The notes under the pieces: generated by a model
Databases searched by the model: none
The model's input: the letters and a program-made list of their open reading frames with translations, nothing else
What the model was told of the DNA's origin: nothing
Program-made: the position numbers and the translations under genes
Source: Thermoplasmata archaeon
GTDB lineage: Archaea; Thermoplasmatota; Thermoplasmata; Methanomassiliicoccales; Methanomethylophilaceae
DNA: 64,000 bases
NCBI GenBank assembly: GCA_015063125.1
Contig: SUTB01000004.1
Coordinates: forward strand, 1 to 64,000
Reading direction: 5' to 3'
In this document: positions 1 through 8,881 of the stretch, piece after piece
Position numbering within the stretch: the first letter of the stretch is position 1
How the letters are laid out: every line of letters begins with the position of its first letter

Positions 1-38
1 ATGCGGGGATCCGTCAGCGTAAGCTATAAACAGCAAGC

Positions 39-77
39 AAAAACATGCAGTAACAACGCTCGTTTTTGTCAAGTAAA
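39..77. repeat. 39-bp dispersed repeat, copy 1
   Basis: This 39-bp element recurs at 34804-34842 with only four differences, all transitions. It contains a 7-bp inverted repeat (CAAAAAC ... GTTTTTG) around a 17-nt centre. Both copies lie just beyond a hairpin terminator that follows a minus-strand gene. Function unknown; it could be an element end, a processing signal or a small-RNA segment. Confidence 0.6.
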
Positions 78-96
78 CAGAATGGTGGAAAGGGCC

Positions 97-116
97 GTCC
101 GCGATTGGTCGCGGAC
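97..116 (-). terminator. hairpin terminator after the YegP-like gene
   Basis: A perfect 8-bp stem (GTCCGCGA/TCGCGGAC) with a 4-nt loop sits 14 bp past the stop of the minus-strand gene at 130-504. The minus strand is pyrimidine-rich after the stem. It probably ends that transcript. Confidence 0.55.
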
Positions 117-129
117 AGCCTTGATGGGA

Positions 130-504
130 TCACTCCTCGACCACTTCGGTCTCAGAGTCCTTGTTGTTCCTGACGGACTCGATTCCCTTCTTGGCGTTGG
201 CCTTTGCAGTGTATCCCTCGGATGCTGCAAGGATGATCTCGCCGTTGGAGGCTTTGAGCCTGAACCTGAACTCACCGGCTTTGTCGGTGTAGATCTCCCA
301 CTTGGGGCATTTGAGCTCCTCGAAGTCCTGGACGGTCTGGTCCTCGATCTCGACATCTGCGTTCTTCTTAACAGACTCGATTCCGTTCTTCAGAGCGGAC
401 ATGGACGAGTAGGTCTGAGAGACTCCGATGACCTCGTGGTTGTTAGCTGCAAGGCTGAAGGCAAATCCGTCATTTGACGTCTTCTTGACGATAAATTTTC
501 CCAT
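130..504 (-). CDS. YegP-like protein, two DUF1508 repeats
   Basis: The 124-residue protein is made of two tandem DUF1508 repeats (about residues 10-58 and 62-112), each with an F-x-F/R-x-L strand, an N-x-E-(V/I) turn and a closing GIESV(K/R) segment. This two-repeat form is the usual size of bacterial YegP. The molecular role of the family is not established. The gene is monocistronic, divergent from 715-1158, with an AT-rich promoter region (TTAATAC) upstream of 504 and a hairpin after its stop. Family assignment is firm; function is not. Confidence 0.85.
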   Translation of the reverse strand: MGKFIVKKTSNDGFAFSLAANNHEVIGVSQTYSSMSALKNGIESVKKNADVEIEDQTVQDFEELKCPKWEIYTDKAGEFRFRLKASNGEIILAASEGYTAKANAKKGIESVRNNKDSETEVVEE

Positions 505-714
505 GAAATCTAAATTGCTGTAGTTAGTATTAATTGATGTCGGATGTATTCACCGAACACCTTACCGTAATGGTTAAAATACATGAACTATTGGTTTTTG
601 GAGACTTAGATCACATTTTATCGATCAAAATAGTAAGTAAATCTTCCAACGACCATCACCTATAGGACAGGGCTTTTATTTGGAAGACAAGATAACTCCG
701 ACGGATGGGATAGT

Positions 715-1158
715 ATGAGTGAAAACTCAAGTAGCTGCAGCGCTAGCCTTCAAAGCATGTTCAGCCGCATGAAGTCGGTTAATGCCAACAAAGTGCCTGC
801 GCCTAAGATGGAGGAGCCCCGTGTGACCACGGAATACTCCAGGGGAGTGCGTCAGCTCAGCAAGTATGGGTATGAGACGTACAACATCGACGATGGCCCT
901 GAGATTTACATCATGAAGGTCAGCGAGAGGACCACCTTCAACAACGGCGAGGCCGTCGCTGTCAAGGCTGGATCCGCCAACCGTGTCGGCGTATGCAGGC
1001 CCAGACCCTCGATGGAGATCGAGAGCGTCGAGACATACAAACCCGTGGACGTGAAAGCCCTCTTCGGCAACGTCCAGCGCGGAACGGATTCCAACGTCAA
1101 TGCGTTCACAGGCACATGCGTGAACGGCATGGTGAAGAAGTCCATCACGCTCGAATGA
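715..1158 (+). CDS. hypothetical protein, 147 aa
   Basis: I do not recognise the family. The start is rich in Ser and Cys (SSSCS at residues 5-9) and there is no signal peptide or membrane segment, so it is probably cytosolic. A TATA-like CTTTTATTT lies about 40 nt before the ATG. An antisense frame of the same length covers most of this interval, but this strand has its own promoter-like sequence and ordinary codon use for the region, so I prefer it. Confidence 0.6.
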   Translation: MSENSSSCSASLQSMFSRMKSVNANKVPAPKMEEPRVTTEYSRGVRQLSKYGYETYNIDDGPEIYIMKVSERTTFNNGEAVAVKAGSANRVGVCRPRPSMEIESVETYKPVDVKALFGNVQRGTDSNVNAFTGTCVNGMVKKSITLE

Positions 1159-1204
1159 AAACCCTAACAACCTTTGCCGGCGAAAGCCGGCCGATTCTTT
1201 CTTC

Positions 1205-1756
1205 TCAGTGAACCATCCTGATCGGTGCCTGCTCGCCGTCCAGGAATCTCCTGACGATCTCCATGCCTGCAGTGCTGCATATCAGCTCTGCGGCCTCGTT
1301 GCCCTTGGAGTTGTAAGGGATCAGCGCGTCCTTCCCCAGATAAGGTACTATTCCCCTTTCCGAAGCAGCGAAGTACGTGCTGATGACACAGTATTCCGTC
1401 AGCATGCCTGTGAACAAAGCGCAGTCCGATCCTGAATCCCTGAGGACCTTCTCGAGATCCGTCTCCTTGAAGCAGTTCATGTGACACTTATGCACCACGA
1501 TATCCGAATCGAAGGACTCCAATCCAGGCAGCCACGAATCCGCATCGTCCCCCGAGTAACCGGTATGGGACGGACCGTCGAAATGGATGAAGATCACTGG
1601 TCTGCCGCGGATGCGGAACTCCTTCGCGAAGGAATTGATGGCCTCCACGGCCGGCCGCGCCCTGTCTTCCCAATCGGGGATGTCCAAGGAGAACTTGCGC
1701 TGGGGATCTATGATGACGAGGGCCATCTTCTTCCCCCAGATGGATTCAACGATCAT
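1205..1756 (-). CDS. cysteine hydrolase, isochorismatase family
   Basis: Isochorismatase-fold hydrolase, 183 aa. The family triad is visible as D17 (in IIDPQ), K90 (in HKCHM) and the nucleophile C123 (in TEYCV). Members hydrolyse nicotinamide, isochorismate or other amides; the substrate here cannot be told from sequence. A longer frame would begin with TTG at 1780, but a TATA element (ATTATA, about 1780-1787) lies some 26 nt upstream of the ATG at 1756, which favours a leaderless start there. Monocistronic. Confidence 0.85.
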   Translation of the reverse strand: MIVESIWGKKMALVIIDPQRKFSLDIPDWEDRARPAVEAINSFAKEFRIRGRPVIFIHFDGPSHTGYSGDDADSWLPGLESFDSDIVVHKCHMNCFKETDLEKVLRDSGSDCALFTGMLTEYCVISTYFAASERGIVPYLGKDALIPYNSKGNEAAELICSTAGMEIVRRFLDGEQAPIRMVH

Positions 1757-1880
1757 GTCCGAGGTAGCAATGTTGGACAATATAATCCCTCAGTCGGAGC
1801 GCACGGCCTTACACTTTTTCCGCTCAGGTTTCAGTAGGCTTTTTTTACTTAATGAGGGTTAAAACGGCAAGGAGCAGGAA

Positions 1881-3686
1881 ATGAACAGAGTAGCGACAGT
1901 CTCGATTGTCATAGTAATCGCCCTAGCCTGTGTGCTTGGAGCATCGCTTGTGGTGAACGAACCGCCGAACAAGCATTATTCCATCACGTACGAACTGGAT
2001 GGAGGCACCATTTCGGAGGATGCGCCTAAACAGTACACCCCTGGCGATGAACTGGAGATCCCCAACCCTTCCAAGACGGATCTGATATTCGACGGTTGGT
2101 TCCTGGACAAGGATTATGAGACGCTTTTCACCGGTGACACCACGGATCTCACCGGCAACATCACTCTGTACGCGCTCTGGGGGGACGACCTGTCTGGCCA
2201 CTCCATCACGTTCAACAAGAGCGGATACTTGGAAAGGGGTTTCGACTCCTACACAATGTCAGGCACCCTCACCTGTACGTATCTGTACTACAACGAGGAC
2301 AAGAGCTCCTACTACATCCAGAACGATGATGTCACCACATATGACTACAAGTACATAGGAGTCAAGACGACACTCACCGATTCCGCCACATACTGGTCCT
2401 CTGAAATCCCCCGCACTGCTGAATACCTCGGCACCGAGACCATCACCACCGCCAACGGCGAAGTCCTATGCGATGTCGTGAAATACACCAGCACTAGCGG
2501 CACGATCGAGAAGCAGTGGACAGATGCCAACGGATGGATCACCTACAAGATCGAGAGCTACTACGAGACCTTCGGAAGCTACGTCTACTTCTTCACTTAC
2601 GAGTATGCCTACGATGAAATCATCGAGATCGAGAGCTCGTGCGAGCTTACCGTCCTCAGCGGGTACGGCATAGAGGTTACGGGCAATGAAAGCCCCTACA
2701 AACTTGGGGCGACCGCGAAGCTGAAGGCCGTTGTGAAATCCGAAACAGATTTCGCAGGATGGTATGATTCTAGCTTCAACCTCATCTCCAAGGACAAGGA
2801 GGTGAGCATCATCATCGGAGGCTCCGTGACCGTATATGCCCTCAACGGCAATGACACGGACATGACCCTTGCATCCGACACTGAGCTCGATCTAGACGAG
2901 TTATTCGGATTGACAGATGCCACCTATGTTATCAAGAATCTGGATACCGATTACACGGTCACCACATCGGGAGAGTACACCTTCCCTGATGGAGGGAAGT
3001 ATTCCATCGTCGCCGATACTGAGGACGGCAACGGAGCTTACTTTATGGTGATGGTCACCGGAGATGCCGACCGTACATTCACCTGGAAATACAACAACGA
3101 ATCCTACACCGTCACGATCGGAATCGATTACGAGGACCTCCTGTACGCCAGGGAATACTACACTACCAGTCAGAGACAGCAGAGTTCTGACCATGAGCGC
3201 GACAAGACGTTCGTGACCCTCAGCTACACCGACTCCAGGATGGCTCCCTACATGGAGGAGCTTGTGGATAAGATGCTGTCCGCTCTCAGGGAGAAGCACC
3301 CCAACATAACCGAGAGCATGATGTTGGAATACATCCTGAAGTTCACGCAGTACATCGAATACCAGTCCGATTCGGAATATATGGGCTACACGGAGTACTG
3401 GAAGTTCCCCATCGAGACCCTGTACGACCAAGGAGGGGACTGCGAGGATACTTCGATCCTGTTCTGTGCCATCGCACATCAGTGCAGGGAAAAGGTGAAC
3501 CTGAACTACAAGACCGCGCTCCTGCTTCTGCCCAGTCACATGGCTGGAGCGGTCAAGCAGACCGGCAGTACTGAATGGAGCTACTGCGAGACCACCTCAA
3601 CGGATTACAAGCTGGGAGAGATCCCGTCTGAAATGAAGAGCTACACCAGCGACAAGAGGTACTATACGTTGGTAGAGATCCCATAA
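1881..3686 (+). CDS. secreted surface protein: InlB B-repeat and transglutaminase-like domain
   Basis: The 601-aa protein starts with an N-terminal signal/anchor (about residues 5-24). Next comes a Listeria/Bacteroides InlB-type beta-repeat (residues about 33-100, with YELDGGT, FDGWF and LYALW landmarks) and a second, weaker FAGWYD unit near 290. The C-terminal third contains GGDCEDTS near residue 518, which matches the Cys-containing core of transglutaminase/protease-like folds. It is probably displayed outside the cell and may bind or process peptides or cell-wall material. It is followed by two tandem hairpins. Confidence 0.75.
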   Translation: MNRVATVSIVIVIALACVLGASLVVNEPPNKHYSITYELDGGTISEDAPKQYTPGDELEIPNPSKTDLIFDGWFLDKDYETLFTGDTTDLTGNITLYALWGDDLSGHSITFNKSGYLERGFDSYTMSGTLTCTYLYYNEDKSSYYIQNDDVTTYDYKYIGVKTTLTDSATYWSSEIPRTAEYLGTETITTANGEVLCDVVKYTSTSGTIEKQWTDANGWITYKIESYYETFGSYVYFFTYEYAYDEIIEIESSCELTVLSGYGIEVTGNESPYKLGATAKLKAVVKSETDFAGWYDSSFNLISKDKEVSIIIGGSVTVYALNGNDTDMTLASDTELDLDELFGLTDATYVIKNLDTDYTVTTSGEYTFPDGGKYSIVADTEDGNGAYFMVMVTGDADRTFTWKYNNESYTVTIGIDYEDLLYAREYYTTSQRQQSSDHERDKTFVTLSYTDSRMAPYMEELVDKMLSALREKHPNITESMMLEYILKFTQYIEYQSDSEYMGYTEYWKFPIETLYDQGGDCEDTSILFCAIAHQCREKVNLNYKTALLLLPSHMAGAVKQTGSTEWSYCETTSTDYKLGEIPSEMKSYTSDKRYYTLVEIP

Positions 3687-3693
3687 ACATTTC

Positions 3694-3729
3694 AGGGCCT
3701 GACGGCCCTCACCCTCCCCTCAGGGAGGG
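3694..3729 (+). terminator. tandem hairpins after the surface-protein gene
   Basis: Two perfect stems follow the stop codon directly: AGGGCC/GGCCCT (3694-3709, 4-nt loop) and CCCTCCC/GGGAGGG (3712-3729, 4-nt loop). They separate the surface gene from ilvC. Confidence 0.55.
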
Positions 3730-3790
3730 CCGACTGTTTCTGATAAATTATTAATCGTACGTCACTGGTAGCGAGGATAGAGGCAGCTTC

Positions 3791-4780
3791 ATGCAGATCT
3801 ATCGCGACAAGGACGTTGACCTGAGCATATTCGACGGCAAGAAGATCGCTGTCCTGGGCTATGGCTCCCAAGGCAGAGCGCAGGCACTGTGCTTCAAGGA
3901 TTCCGGACTCGACGTAACGGTCGGTGTCAGGATTAACGGCCCTTCTTGGAAACAGGCCAAGGAGGATGGGATGAAGGTCACTGATTTCGTGGACGCGGTG
4001 AAGGATGCCGATGTCGTCATGATGCTCCTGCCGGACGAGGTCCAGCCGGAGATCTACAAGGAGTTCGTGGAACCCAATCTGAAGAAGGGCTGTGCATTGG
4101 AATTCGCCCACGGATTCGCCATCACTTTCAAGACAATCTTACCGCCGGATGACGTGGACGTCATAATGATGGCCCCCAAGGGCCCCGGCAACATGATCAG
4201 GAACATCTATCAAGAGGGATTCGGGGTCCCCGCAATGGTCTGCATCCATCAGGATGTCACCGGAAAGGCGAAGGACATCGCACTCGCCCTCGCGAAGGGA
4301 ATGGGCTGCACCCGTGCCGGTGTGTTCGAATCCACTTTCCAGAGGGAGGCCTGCACCGACCTGTTCGGAGAGCAGGCGGTTCTCTGCGGAGGGATCACAG
4401 CTCTGATCAAGGCCGGCTTCGACACATTGGTGGAAGCGGGATATCCTCCCGAGATGGCCTATTTCGAGGTACTCCACGAGACCAAGCTGGTCGTCGACCT
4501 GATCAACAGGGGAGGCCTGGACTACATGTGGCAGGAAGTCTCCAACACCGCCGAGTACGGCGGTCTGACCAGAAGGGACAGGATCGTCAACGATGATTCA
4601 AGAGCCGAGATGAAGAAGATACTCAAGGAGATCGAGGACGGCACATTCGCCGGCCAGTGGGTCGCTGAATGGAACGCAGGCCTACCGAATCTCAAGAAGA
4701 TGGAAGAGGAGGAGAGGAACCTCCAGATCGAGAAGGTCGGCAAAGAGATCCGCGAGCTCTTCCTGAAGAGGAACAACTGA
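3791..4780 (+). CDS. ilvC: ketol-acid reductoisomerase
   Basis: NADPH-dependent rearrangement and reduction of acetolactate or acetohydroxybutyrate, the second common step of valine, leucine and isoleucine synthesis. The Rossmann motif GYGSQG is at residues 23-28. The all-helical domain has the usual acidic metal-binding stretches, including DLFGEQ and a later FEVLHE. At 329 aa it is the short class I form. The rest of the ilv pathway is not nearby. A TATA-like AAATTATTAAT lies 35-50 nt before the start, and the cyclophilin-like gene follows after 11 nt. Confidence 0.96.
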   Translation: MQIYRDKDVDLSIFDGKKIAVLGYGSQGRAQALCFKDSGLDVTVGVRINGPSWKQAKEDGMKVTDFVDAVKDADVVMMLLPDEVQPEIYKEFVEPNLKKGCALEFAHGFAITFKTILPPDDVDVIMMAPKGPGNMIRNIYQEGFGVPAMVCIHQDVTGKAKDIALALAKGMGCTRAGVFESTFQREACTDLFGEQAVLCGGITALIKAGFDTLVEAGYPPEMAYFEVLHETKLVVDLINRGGLDYMWQEVSNTAEYGGLTRRDRIVNDDSRAEMKKILKEIEDGTFAGQWVAEWNAGLPNLKKMEEEERNLQIEKVGKEIRELFLKRNN

Positions 4781-4791
4781 GGAGGGATCGA

Positions 4792-5172
4792 ATGAACAAG
4801 ATTATCATCAGGGCAAGGAACGCTGTATTCGAGGGAGAACTGGACGATTCGGACATCTCGAATTCCATCTGGCTGTCCTGCCCTCACAAACTGGACATCA
4901 ACATGCTCGGAGGCATGATCTACTGCGACATGCCCCTCGATGTCGTCCTCCCCAAGGAGAACCGCACCACAGAGATGGAGGTCGGTGACATCGCATACTG
5001 GCCGAAGGTCGGGGCATTCTGCCTGTTCTTCGGACCGACCCCGCTGAGCGGCGAGGACCGCAAACCGGTCGCACCTTACGAGATGATAAAGATCGGAAGG
5101 ATCAACGGCGACTGCTCCGAACTCGAAGATGCCGGCGACAGGCAGCGCCTCGTGATCGAGTCAACGTTCTGA
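4792..5172 (+). CDS. cyclophilin-like fold protein (DUF369 family)
   Basis: A 126-aa protein of the archaeal/thermotoga cyclophilin-like family, with the characteristic GDIAYWP and FCLFFGPTP segments in the middle. The family has the cyclophilin barrel, but its biochemical role is unclear and peptidyl-prolyl isomerase activity should not be assumed. The ATG at 4792 is chosen because GGAGGG lies 5 nt upstream and 11 nt after the ilvC stop; an in-frame extension would run into ilvC. Its 3' end overlaps the convergent radical SAM gene by 12 nt. Confidence 0.82.
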   Translation: MNKIIIRARNAVFEGELDDSDISNSIWLSCPHKLDINMLGGMIYCDMPLDVVLPKENRTTEMEVGDIAYWPKVGAFCLFFGPTPLSGEDRKPVAPYEMIKIGRINGDCSELEDAGDRQRLVIESTF

Positions 5173-5946
5173 GATTAGCTCCAGGCCTTCCCTCAGGCAT
5201 GCTTCGCGGACCTTGCGTTCCGCTTCCACGGAACCGTCTATCCCCATCCTTACGAGCCTCTCGTAGTCTGTGTCGCGACGCATGTAGTTGTCGATGAAGA
5301 CCTTCTTCACACCGGTCTCCGAAAGACGGCGTGCCAACTCTTCTTCACGGCCCTCCAATGATGAGAGTACAGGTGCGATGAAGACGCATGTCTTCACTCC
5401 GCTATCCACAAGTCTCCTTATGGTATCCAAGCGCTCCTCGAACGATGGCGCACCAGGCTCAGTCATCTTACAGAATCTCTCGTTGGGATTCGAGACGGAT
5501 ACGGCCACTGTTGAATCCATATCCTTCAGAAGATCGAGATCCCTCAGCACCAGCGGAGATTTCGTCGTTATGAACACGCTCCTGCCCTTGCTGTGGATCA
5601 ACTCCAGGCACATCCTGCTGAGCCTGAACCTTCCCTCGGCTGCCTGATACGCGTCGGTGACCGTTCCCAATCCTATGGTCCCTTCCGTGTTGCCTATCTC
5701 CTTGGCCAGACGGTCCACGATATTAGCCTTCACACGGACCACACGCCATTTGGCGGGGTCGGAATGAGTGTATCTGGGTGCGAAACAGTAGATGCATCCG
5801 TGCTCGCATCCCCCATACGGATTGAGACTGTACCTGACGGGATACATCACGGACGGATTCAATGCCTTCTTGCACTGTACGATCTCGAACTCCCCATCCC
5901 AAGGGACGGATTCTACCTCGAAGTCCAGAAGGGTCGGCAGAGTCAT
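5161..5946 (-). CDS. radical SAM protein, spore-photolyase-like family
   Basis: A 261-aa radical SAM enzyme. The cluster motif C47-x3-C51-x2-C54 (CEHGCIYC) is intact, preceded by NPYGG and followed by FAPRYTH, typical of the SplB-like subgroup often annotated as DNA repair photolyase. The true reaction of these short archaeal/bacterial forms is not established. The start codon overlaps the stop of the upstream peptidase gene (ATGA), so the two are probably co-translated. Confidence 0.85.
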   Translation of the reverse strand: MTLPTLLDFEVESVPWDGEFEIVQCKKALNPSVMYPVRYSLNPYGGCEHGCIYCFAPRYTHSDPAKWRVVRVKANIVDRLAKEIGNTEGTIGLGTVTDAYQAAEGRFRLSRMCLELIHSKGRSVFITTKSPLVLRDLDLLKDMDSTVAVSVSNPNERFCKMTEPGAPSFEERLDTIRRLVDSGVKTCVFIAPVLSSLEGREEELARRLSETGVKKVFIDNYMRRDTDYERLVRMGIDGSVEAERKVREACLREGLELISER

Positions 5947-7034
5947 TGGACTACGGTGAATGAGTGGTCGAAATCCGTGAGGATCTCGTAGCCATTCTCC
6001 GTGACCAGCACGGTGTCCTCTATCCTTATCCCGCCTACGCCGGGGATGTATATCCCGGGCTCTGCGGACACTATGTTCCCTGCGCGCAGGATCTGCTCAG
6101 ATTTCGGCGATACCGATATCGCCTGGTGGACATCCTGGCCGATACCGTGGCCGAAAGAATGTATGAATGTTCCCTTGAACTCAGTCTCGTCGATGAGCTT
6201 CCTTGCTGCGAGATCGGCGGCGTTGGCGTTGGCCCCATCGCGATACTCCGCGATGCCTGCGAGCTGCGCCTCCCTGACGACCTCGTACGCTCTCTCCAAT
6301 ACCTCAGGAGGGTTGCCGAGGAACAATGTCCTCGTCATATCAGAGCAGTATCTGGCATATTTAGTTCCGAAGTCGAAAAGTGCGGTGTCTCCCTTCTTGA
6401 GCCTGTAGTCGCAAGGCATGTGATGGGGCTGTGATGAGTATGCTCCGAAAGCCGCGATAGTGTCGAATGCGTTACCAGTTCCTCCCAGCTCGCGCATCCT
6501 GTTGTCCATCCTGGAGGCGACCTCCTTCTCCGAGACTCCCTCGGAAAGATAATCCGGAAGCTCCTTCGCTACCGTGGATGAGATCTTGCATGCCTGCTTA
6601 GTGGCCTCGATCTCCTTCGCATCCTTGACAGATACCGTGCTGTCGATCGCCTTTCCTGCATCGACCGCTTCGATCTCACCGGCGACCTTCTTCACGTACT
6701 GCACCATGGCGTACGTGCTGGAGTGAGTGTTGAAACCGACCTTCTTGCATCCCTTCAGGGATTCCTTGATGAAGTTCTCGCGCTCCTTTCCGTCATGGTA
6801 GACGCAAATATTGCCCACTCCGTCCTCAGCCGATTCGGCTTCCAGAGGACTGACGATGACATCCAGCGTCCCGTCCTTGCGAACAATGGCGAATGAACCT
6901 TCAAAGCAACCTCCGGGCTGCTCGCACAGATACCAGAACGTGGAATCCAGGAACGGTTCCCCATCATTCATTATCACTATAGCATCCATGCCTTCGGCAT
7001 TGGAGATGAGCCTCTCGGCCCTTGTGGCGGACAT
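5943..7034 (-). CDS. M24-family aminopeptidase, Xaa-Pro dipeptidase-like
   Basis: Pita-bread metallopeptidase with all metal ligands visible: DFGTKYARYCSD (two Asp), HSFGHGIG (His), SAEPG (Glu) and GIRIED (Glu). The N-terminal creatinase-like domain covers about residues 1-120. It probably cleaves an N-terminal residue before proline or a dipeptide in the cytosol. A GTG at 7055 would extend it by seven residues into the upstream gene; the ATG at 7034, six bases after the upstream TGA, is more likely. Operon: aspartate dehydrogenase, this gene, radical SAM. Confidence 0.88.
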   Translation of the reverse strand: MSATRAERLISNAEGMDAIVIMNDGEPFLDSTFWYLCEQPGGCFEGSFAIVRKDGTLDVIVSPLEAESAEDGVGNICVYHDGKERENFIKESLKGCKKVGFNTHSSTYAMVQYVKKVAGEIEAVDAGKAIDSTVSVKDAKEIEATKQACKISSTVAKELPDYLSEGVSEKEVASRMDNRMRELGGTGNAFDTIAAFGAYSSQPHHMPCDYRLKKGDTALFDFGTKYARYCSDMTRTLFLGNPPEVLERAYEVVREAQLAGIAEYRDGANANAADLAARKLIDETEFKGTFIHSFGHGIGQDVHQAISVSPKSEQILRAGNIVSAEPGIYIPGVGGIRIEDTVLVTENGYEILTDFDHSFTVVQ

Positions 7035-7039
7035 CGGAA

Positions 7040-7846
7040 TCAGATCCCTATCCACTCGTTCCTGACGATCCTCTGCAGCGCAGAGATCGCGGAGAATACT
7101 GAGAGGTTGGATGTCCTGGGGTTGATCGGCGAGGGGACGTTGAACGTGTGCGTGGTCATCTCTCCGAACTCTCCCTTGATCCTCAGCTCGTGGGAGTTGG
7201 TCTTGATCGCAGGATCAGCCTGGATTGTCACCATGGTCTTGTCGAATCCGATTCCCATGATGCTGACGATAGCCGCGACGTTGACGTTCCTAGGGAAGTA
7301 CTGCACAGCCTCCCTGGCGGTTCCCTTGAACAGGACGGTGGTGTCCTTGATCGTCTTGACGTCCACTCCCTTGTCCTCGACGTACTTGATGCACTCGAAG
7401 CTGAGCGGGGGCATGGTGGTGATCAGCTCGACATCCTGCACCGCTCCCACTGTGGATGACCTGAGACCGTCGGTACCGCATATCGCACCGGACGGGATGT
7501 AGATCTTGGCATCGCACTGCGAGGCCTTGTCCGTGACCATCGCCCTGAACTCGTCGTCCACCAGGGCTCCCACCGACATGATCATGATGTCGACTCCCCT
7601 GGAGACGACCTTTGGAATGACCATCTTGGCGGCATCCTGTGTTGCGCACTCGATGACCAGATCGCAATGGTAGAGCTCCTCCTCCACGTCCTCGACCAGT
7701 TCGGCCTTGTTGAGGTTGGCTGCTACCGCTTCGGCACGTTTCCTGTCCGTGTCAACGAGGTAGATCCTCTTGACTTCCATCATCTTATCGGCCGCTTCCG
7801 CGAGCTTTGAACCTCTGGAACCGCAGCCTACAATCGTTATGCGCAT
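7040..7846 (-). CDS. nadX: L-aspartate dehydrogenase
   Basis: NAD(P)-dependent oxidation of L-aspartate to iminoaspartate, the first step of archaeal NAD synthesis by the NadX-NadA-NadC route. The Rossmann motif GCGSRG is near residue 7. The C-terminal domain carries the family signature PSPINPRTSNL with HTFNVP before it. An upstream ATG in frame (7882) is rejected because AGGGAAG stands 4-5 nt before the ATG at 7846. nadA and nadC are not in the window. Confidence 0.92.
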   Translation of the reverse strand: MRITIVGCGSRGSKLAEAADKMMEVKRIYLVDTDRKRAEAVAANLNKAELVEDVEEELYHCDLVIECATQDAAKMVIPKVVSRGVDIMIMSVGALVDDEFRAMVTDKASQCDAKIYIPSGAICGTDGLRSSTVGAVQDVELITTMPPLSFECIKYVEDKGVDVKTIKDTTVLFKGTAREAVQYFPRNVNVAAIVSIMGIGFDKTMVTIQADPAIKTNSHELRIKGEFGEMTTHTFNVPSPINPRTSNLSVFSAISALQRIVRNEWIGI

Positions 7847-7921
7847 AGCTTCCCTTACCCATTCACTGGTTAAAAAAATCACTGGCGATAGGTCGGTCGC
7901 TCTGGAACCGTTAATCGGACT

Positions 7922-8560
7922 TCAACGGGTGCCTTCCCACTCGGACATGAATTCTTCCAGGTACCCGACCATGTAATCATGGCGGGCCTGGGCCATCCTT
8001 CTGGCGGTCTCCGTGTTCATCATGTCCTTGAGGAGCAGGAGCTTCTCGTAGAAGTGGTTCACGGAGGTGCCCTGATTGCTGAAGTACTCCTTCTCGGACA
8101 TGCCCTCCTTAGGGGACTCTCCGGGGATGTAGATCGCCCTGCCCTTGCTACCGCCGTATGCGAATGCCCTTGCGATTCCGATGGCCCCTATCGCATCCAT
8201 GCGGTCGGCATCCTGGACTATCTTGCCTTCCAGCGTAGAGGGCGTGACGGAATCCTTACCCTTGAACGATACCTGCGAGATTATGTCGCAGACAAAAAGC
8301 TGGTCATCTAACGGTATGTTTTCAGAATCCATGAAGCGTCTCGCGTTGGCGAAGCCGTTCTCACCGAACAGCTTGCGGTCGTCGACGTCATGCAGTAGAG
8401 CAGCGAGACGGACTATGTCCATCTCCCCGCCCTCTTTCATGCAGATCGTACGGGCCAGATCATGGACCCGGATGGTGTGGTATACGTCATGGCCGCTGCT
8501 GTCGCCTTCGAATATCCCTCTGGCGAAATCCTTGGCCCTTTCGAATACCGCTTCTTCCAT
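7922..8560 (-). CDS. HD-domain phosphohydrolase
   Basis: A 212-aa HD-superfamily protein. Metal-binding residues appear as H28/H33 in the N-terminal helix, HD at 57-58 (LLHDVDD) and a later Asp in VQDADRMDA. The family includes nucleotide phosphohydrolases; the substrate is unknown. The gene starts 1 nt after the stop of the small membrane protein gene upstream and is probably expressed with it. The downstream aspartate dehydrogenase has its own SD and promoter space. Confidence 0.85.
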   Translation of the reverse strand: MEEAVFERAKDFARGIFEGDSSGHDVYHTIRVHDLARTICMKEGGEMDIVRLAALLHDVDDRKLFGENGFANARRFMDSENIPLDDQLFVCDIISQVSFKGKDSVTPSTLEGKIVQDADRMDAIGAIGIARAFAYGGSKGRAIYIPGESPKEGMSEKEYFSNQGTSVNHFYEKLLLLKDMMNTETARRMAQARHDYMVGYLEEFMSEWEGTR

Positions 8561-8561
8561 C

Positions 8562-8810
8562 TTACTTCCTGCGTTTAGGGAGTTTCGGTACGCCGCGGAC
8601 CTTCACATGGAGGGCTCCTGCGAACACCAGCACTATGATTATGATCAAGAATGCTTCAAAAAGGTAATTCCTGTCATCGTCATCGGAAAGAGGTCCGGTC
8701 GAGACCAGAAGCCTCTCATCCTCTTCCGCATCATAATCTGCTGCGGGGATGATGGCCATGACCATCAGCATGACTGCCGCGACTGCGAACAGCGCATTCT
8801 TCGTCTTCAT
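8562..8810 (-). CDS. small two-helix membrane protein
   Basis: An 82-aa protein with a signal-like N-terminal helix (residues about 4-23), an acidic linker (AEEDER, DDDD), a second hydrophobic helix (about 51-68) and a strongly basic tail (KLPKRRK). The ATG at 8810 is chosen because it opens directly into the signal helix; the longer frame adds a non-hydrophobic stretch. Function unknown. The architecture is shared with the frame-disrupted gene at 57429-57646. Confidence 0.65.
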   Translation of the reverse strand: MKTKNALFAVAAVMLMVMAIIPAADYDAEEDERLLVSTGPLSDDDDRNYLFEAFLIIIIVLVFAGALHVKVRGVPKLPKRRK

Positions 8811-8881
8811 GTGCTGGCCATTGTTTCCATGATATAAAAACGAACGATGGGTACAATAATCCGGAATGCCTTCACCCACTT

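Noticed and set aside
1-477. Plus-strand open frame from the left edge
   Set aside because: It lies opposite the YegP-like gene, whose two DUF1508 repeats are clear.
727-1170. 147-codon antisense frame over the gene at 715-1158
   Set aside because: Both strands are open for the same length, but the plus strand has a TATA-like element and a sensible composition; the minus product looks like a shadow.
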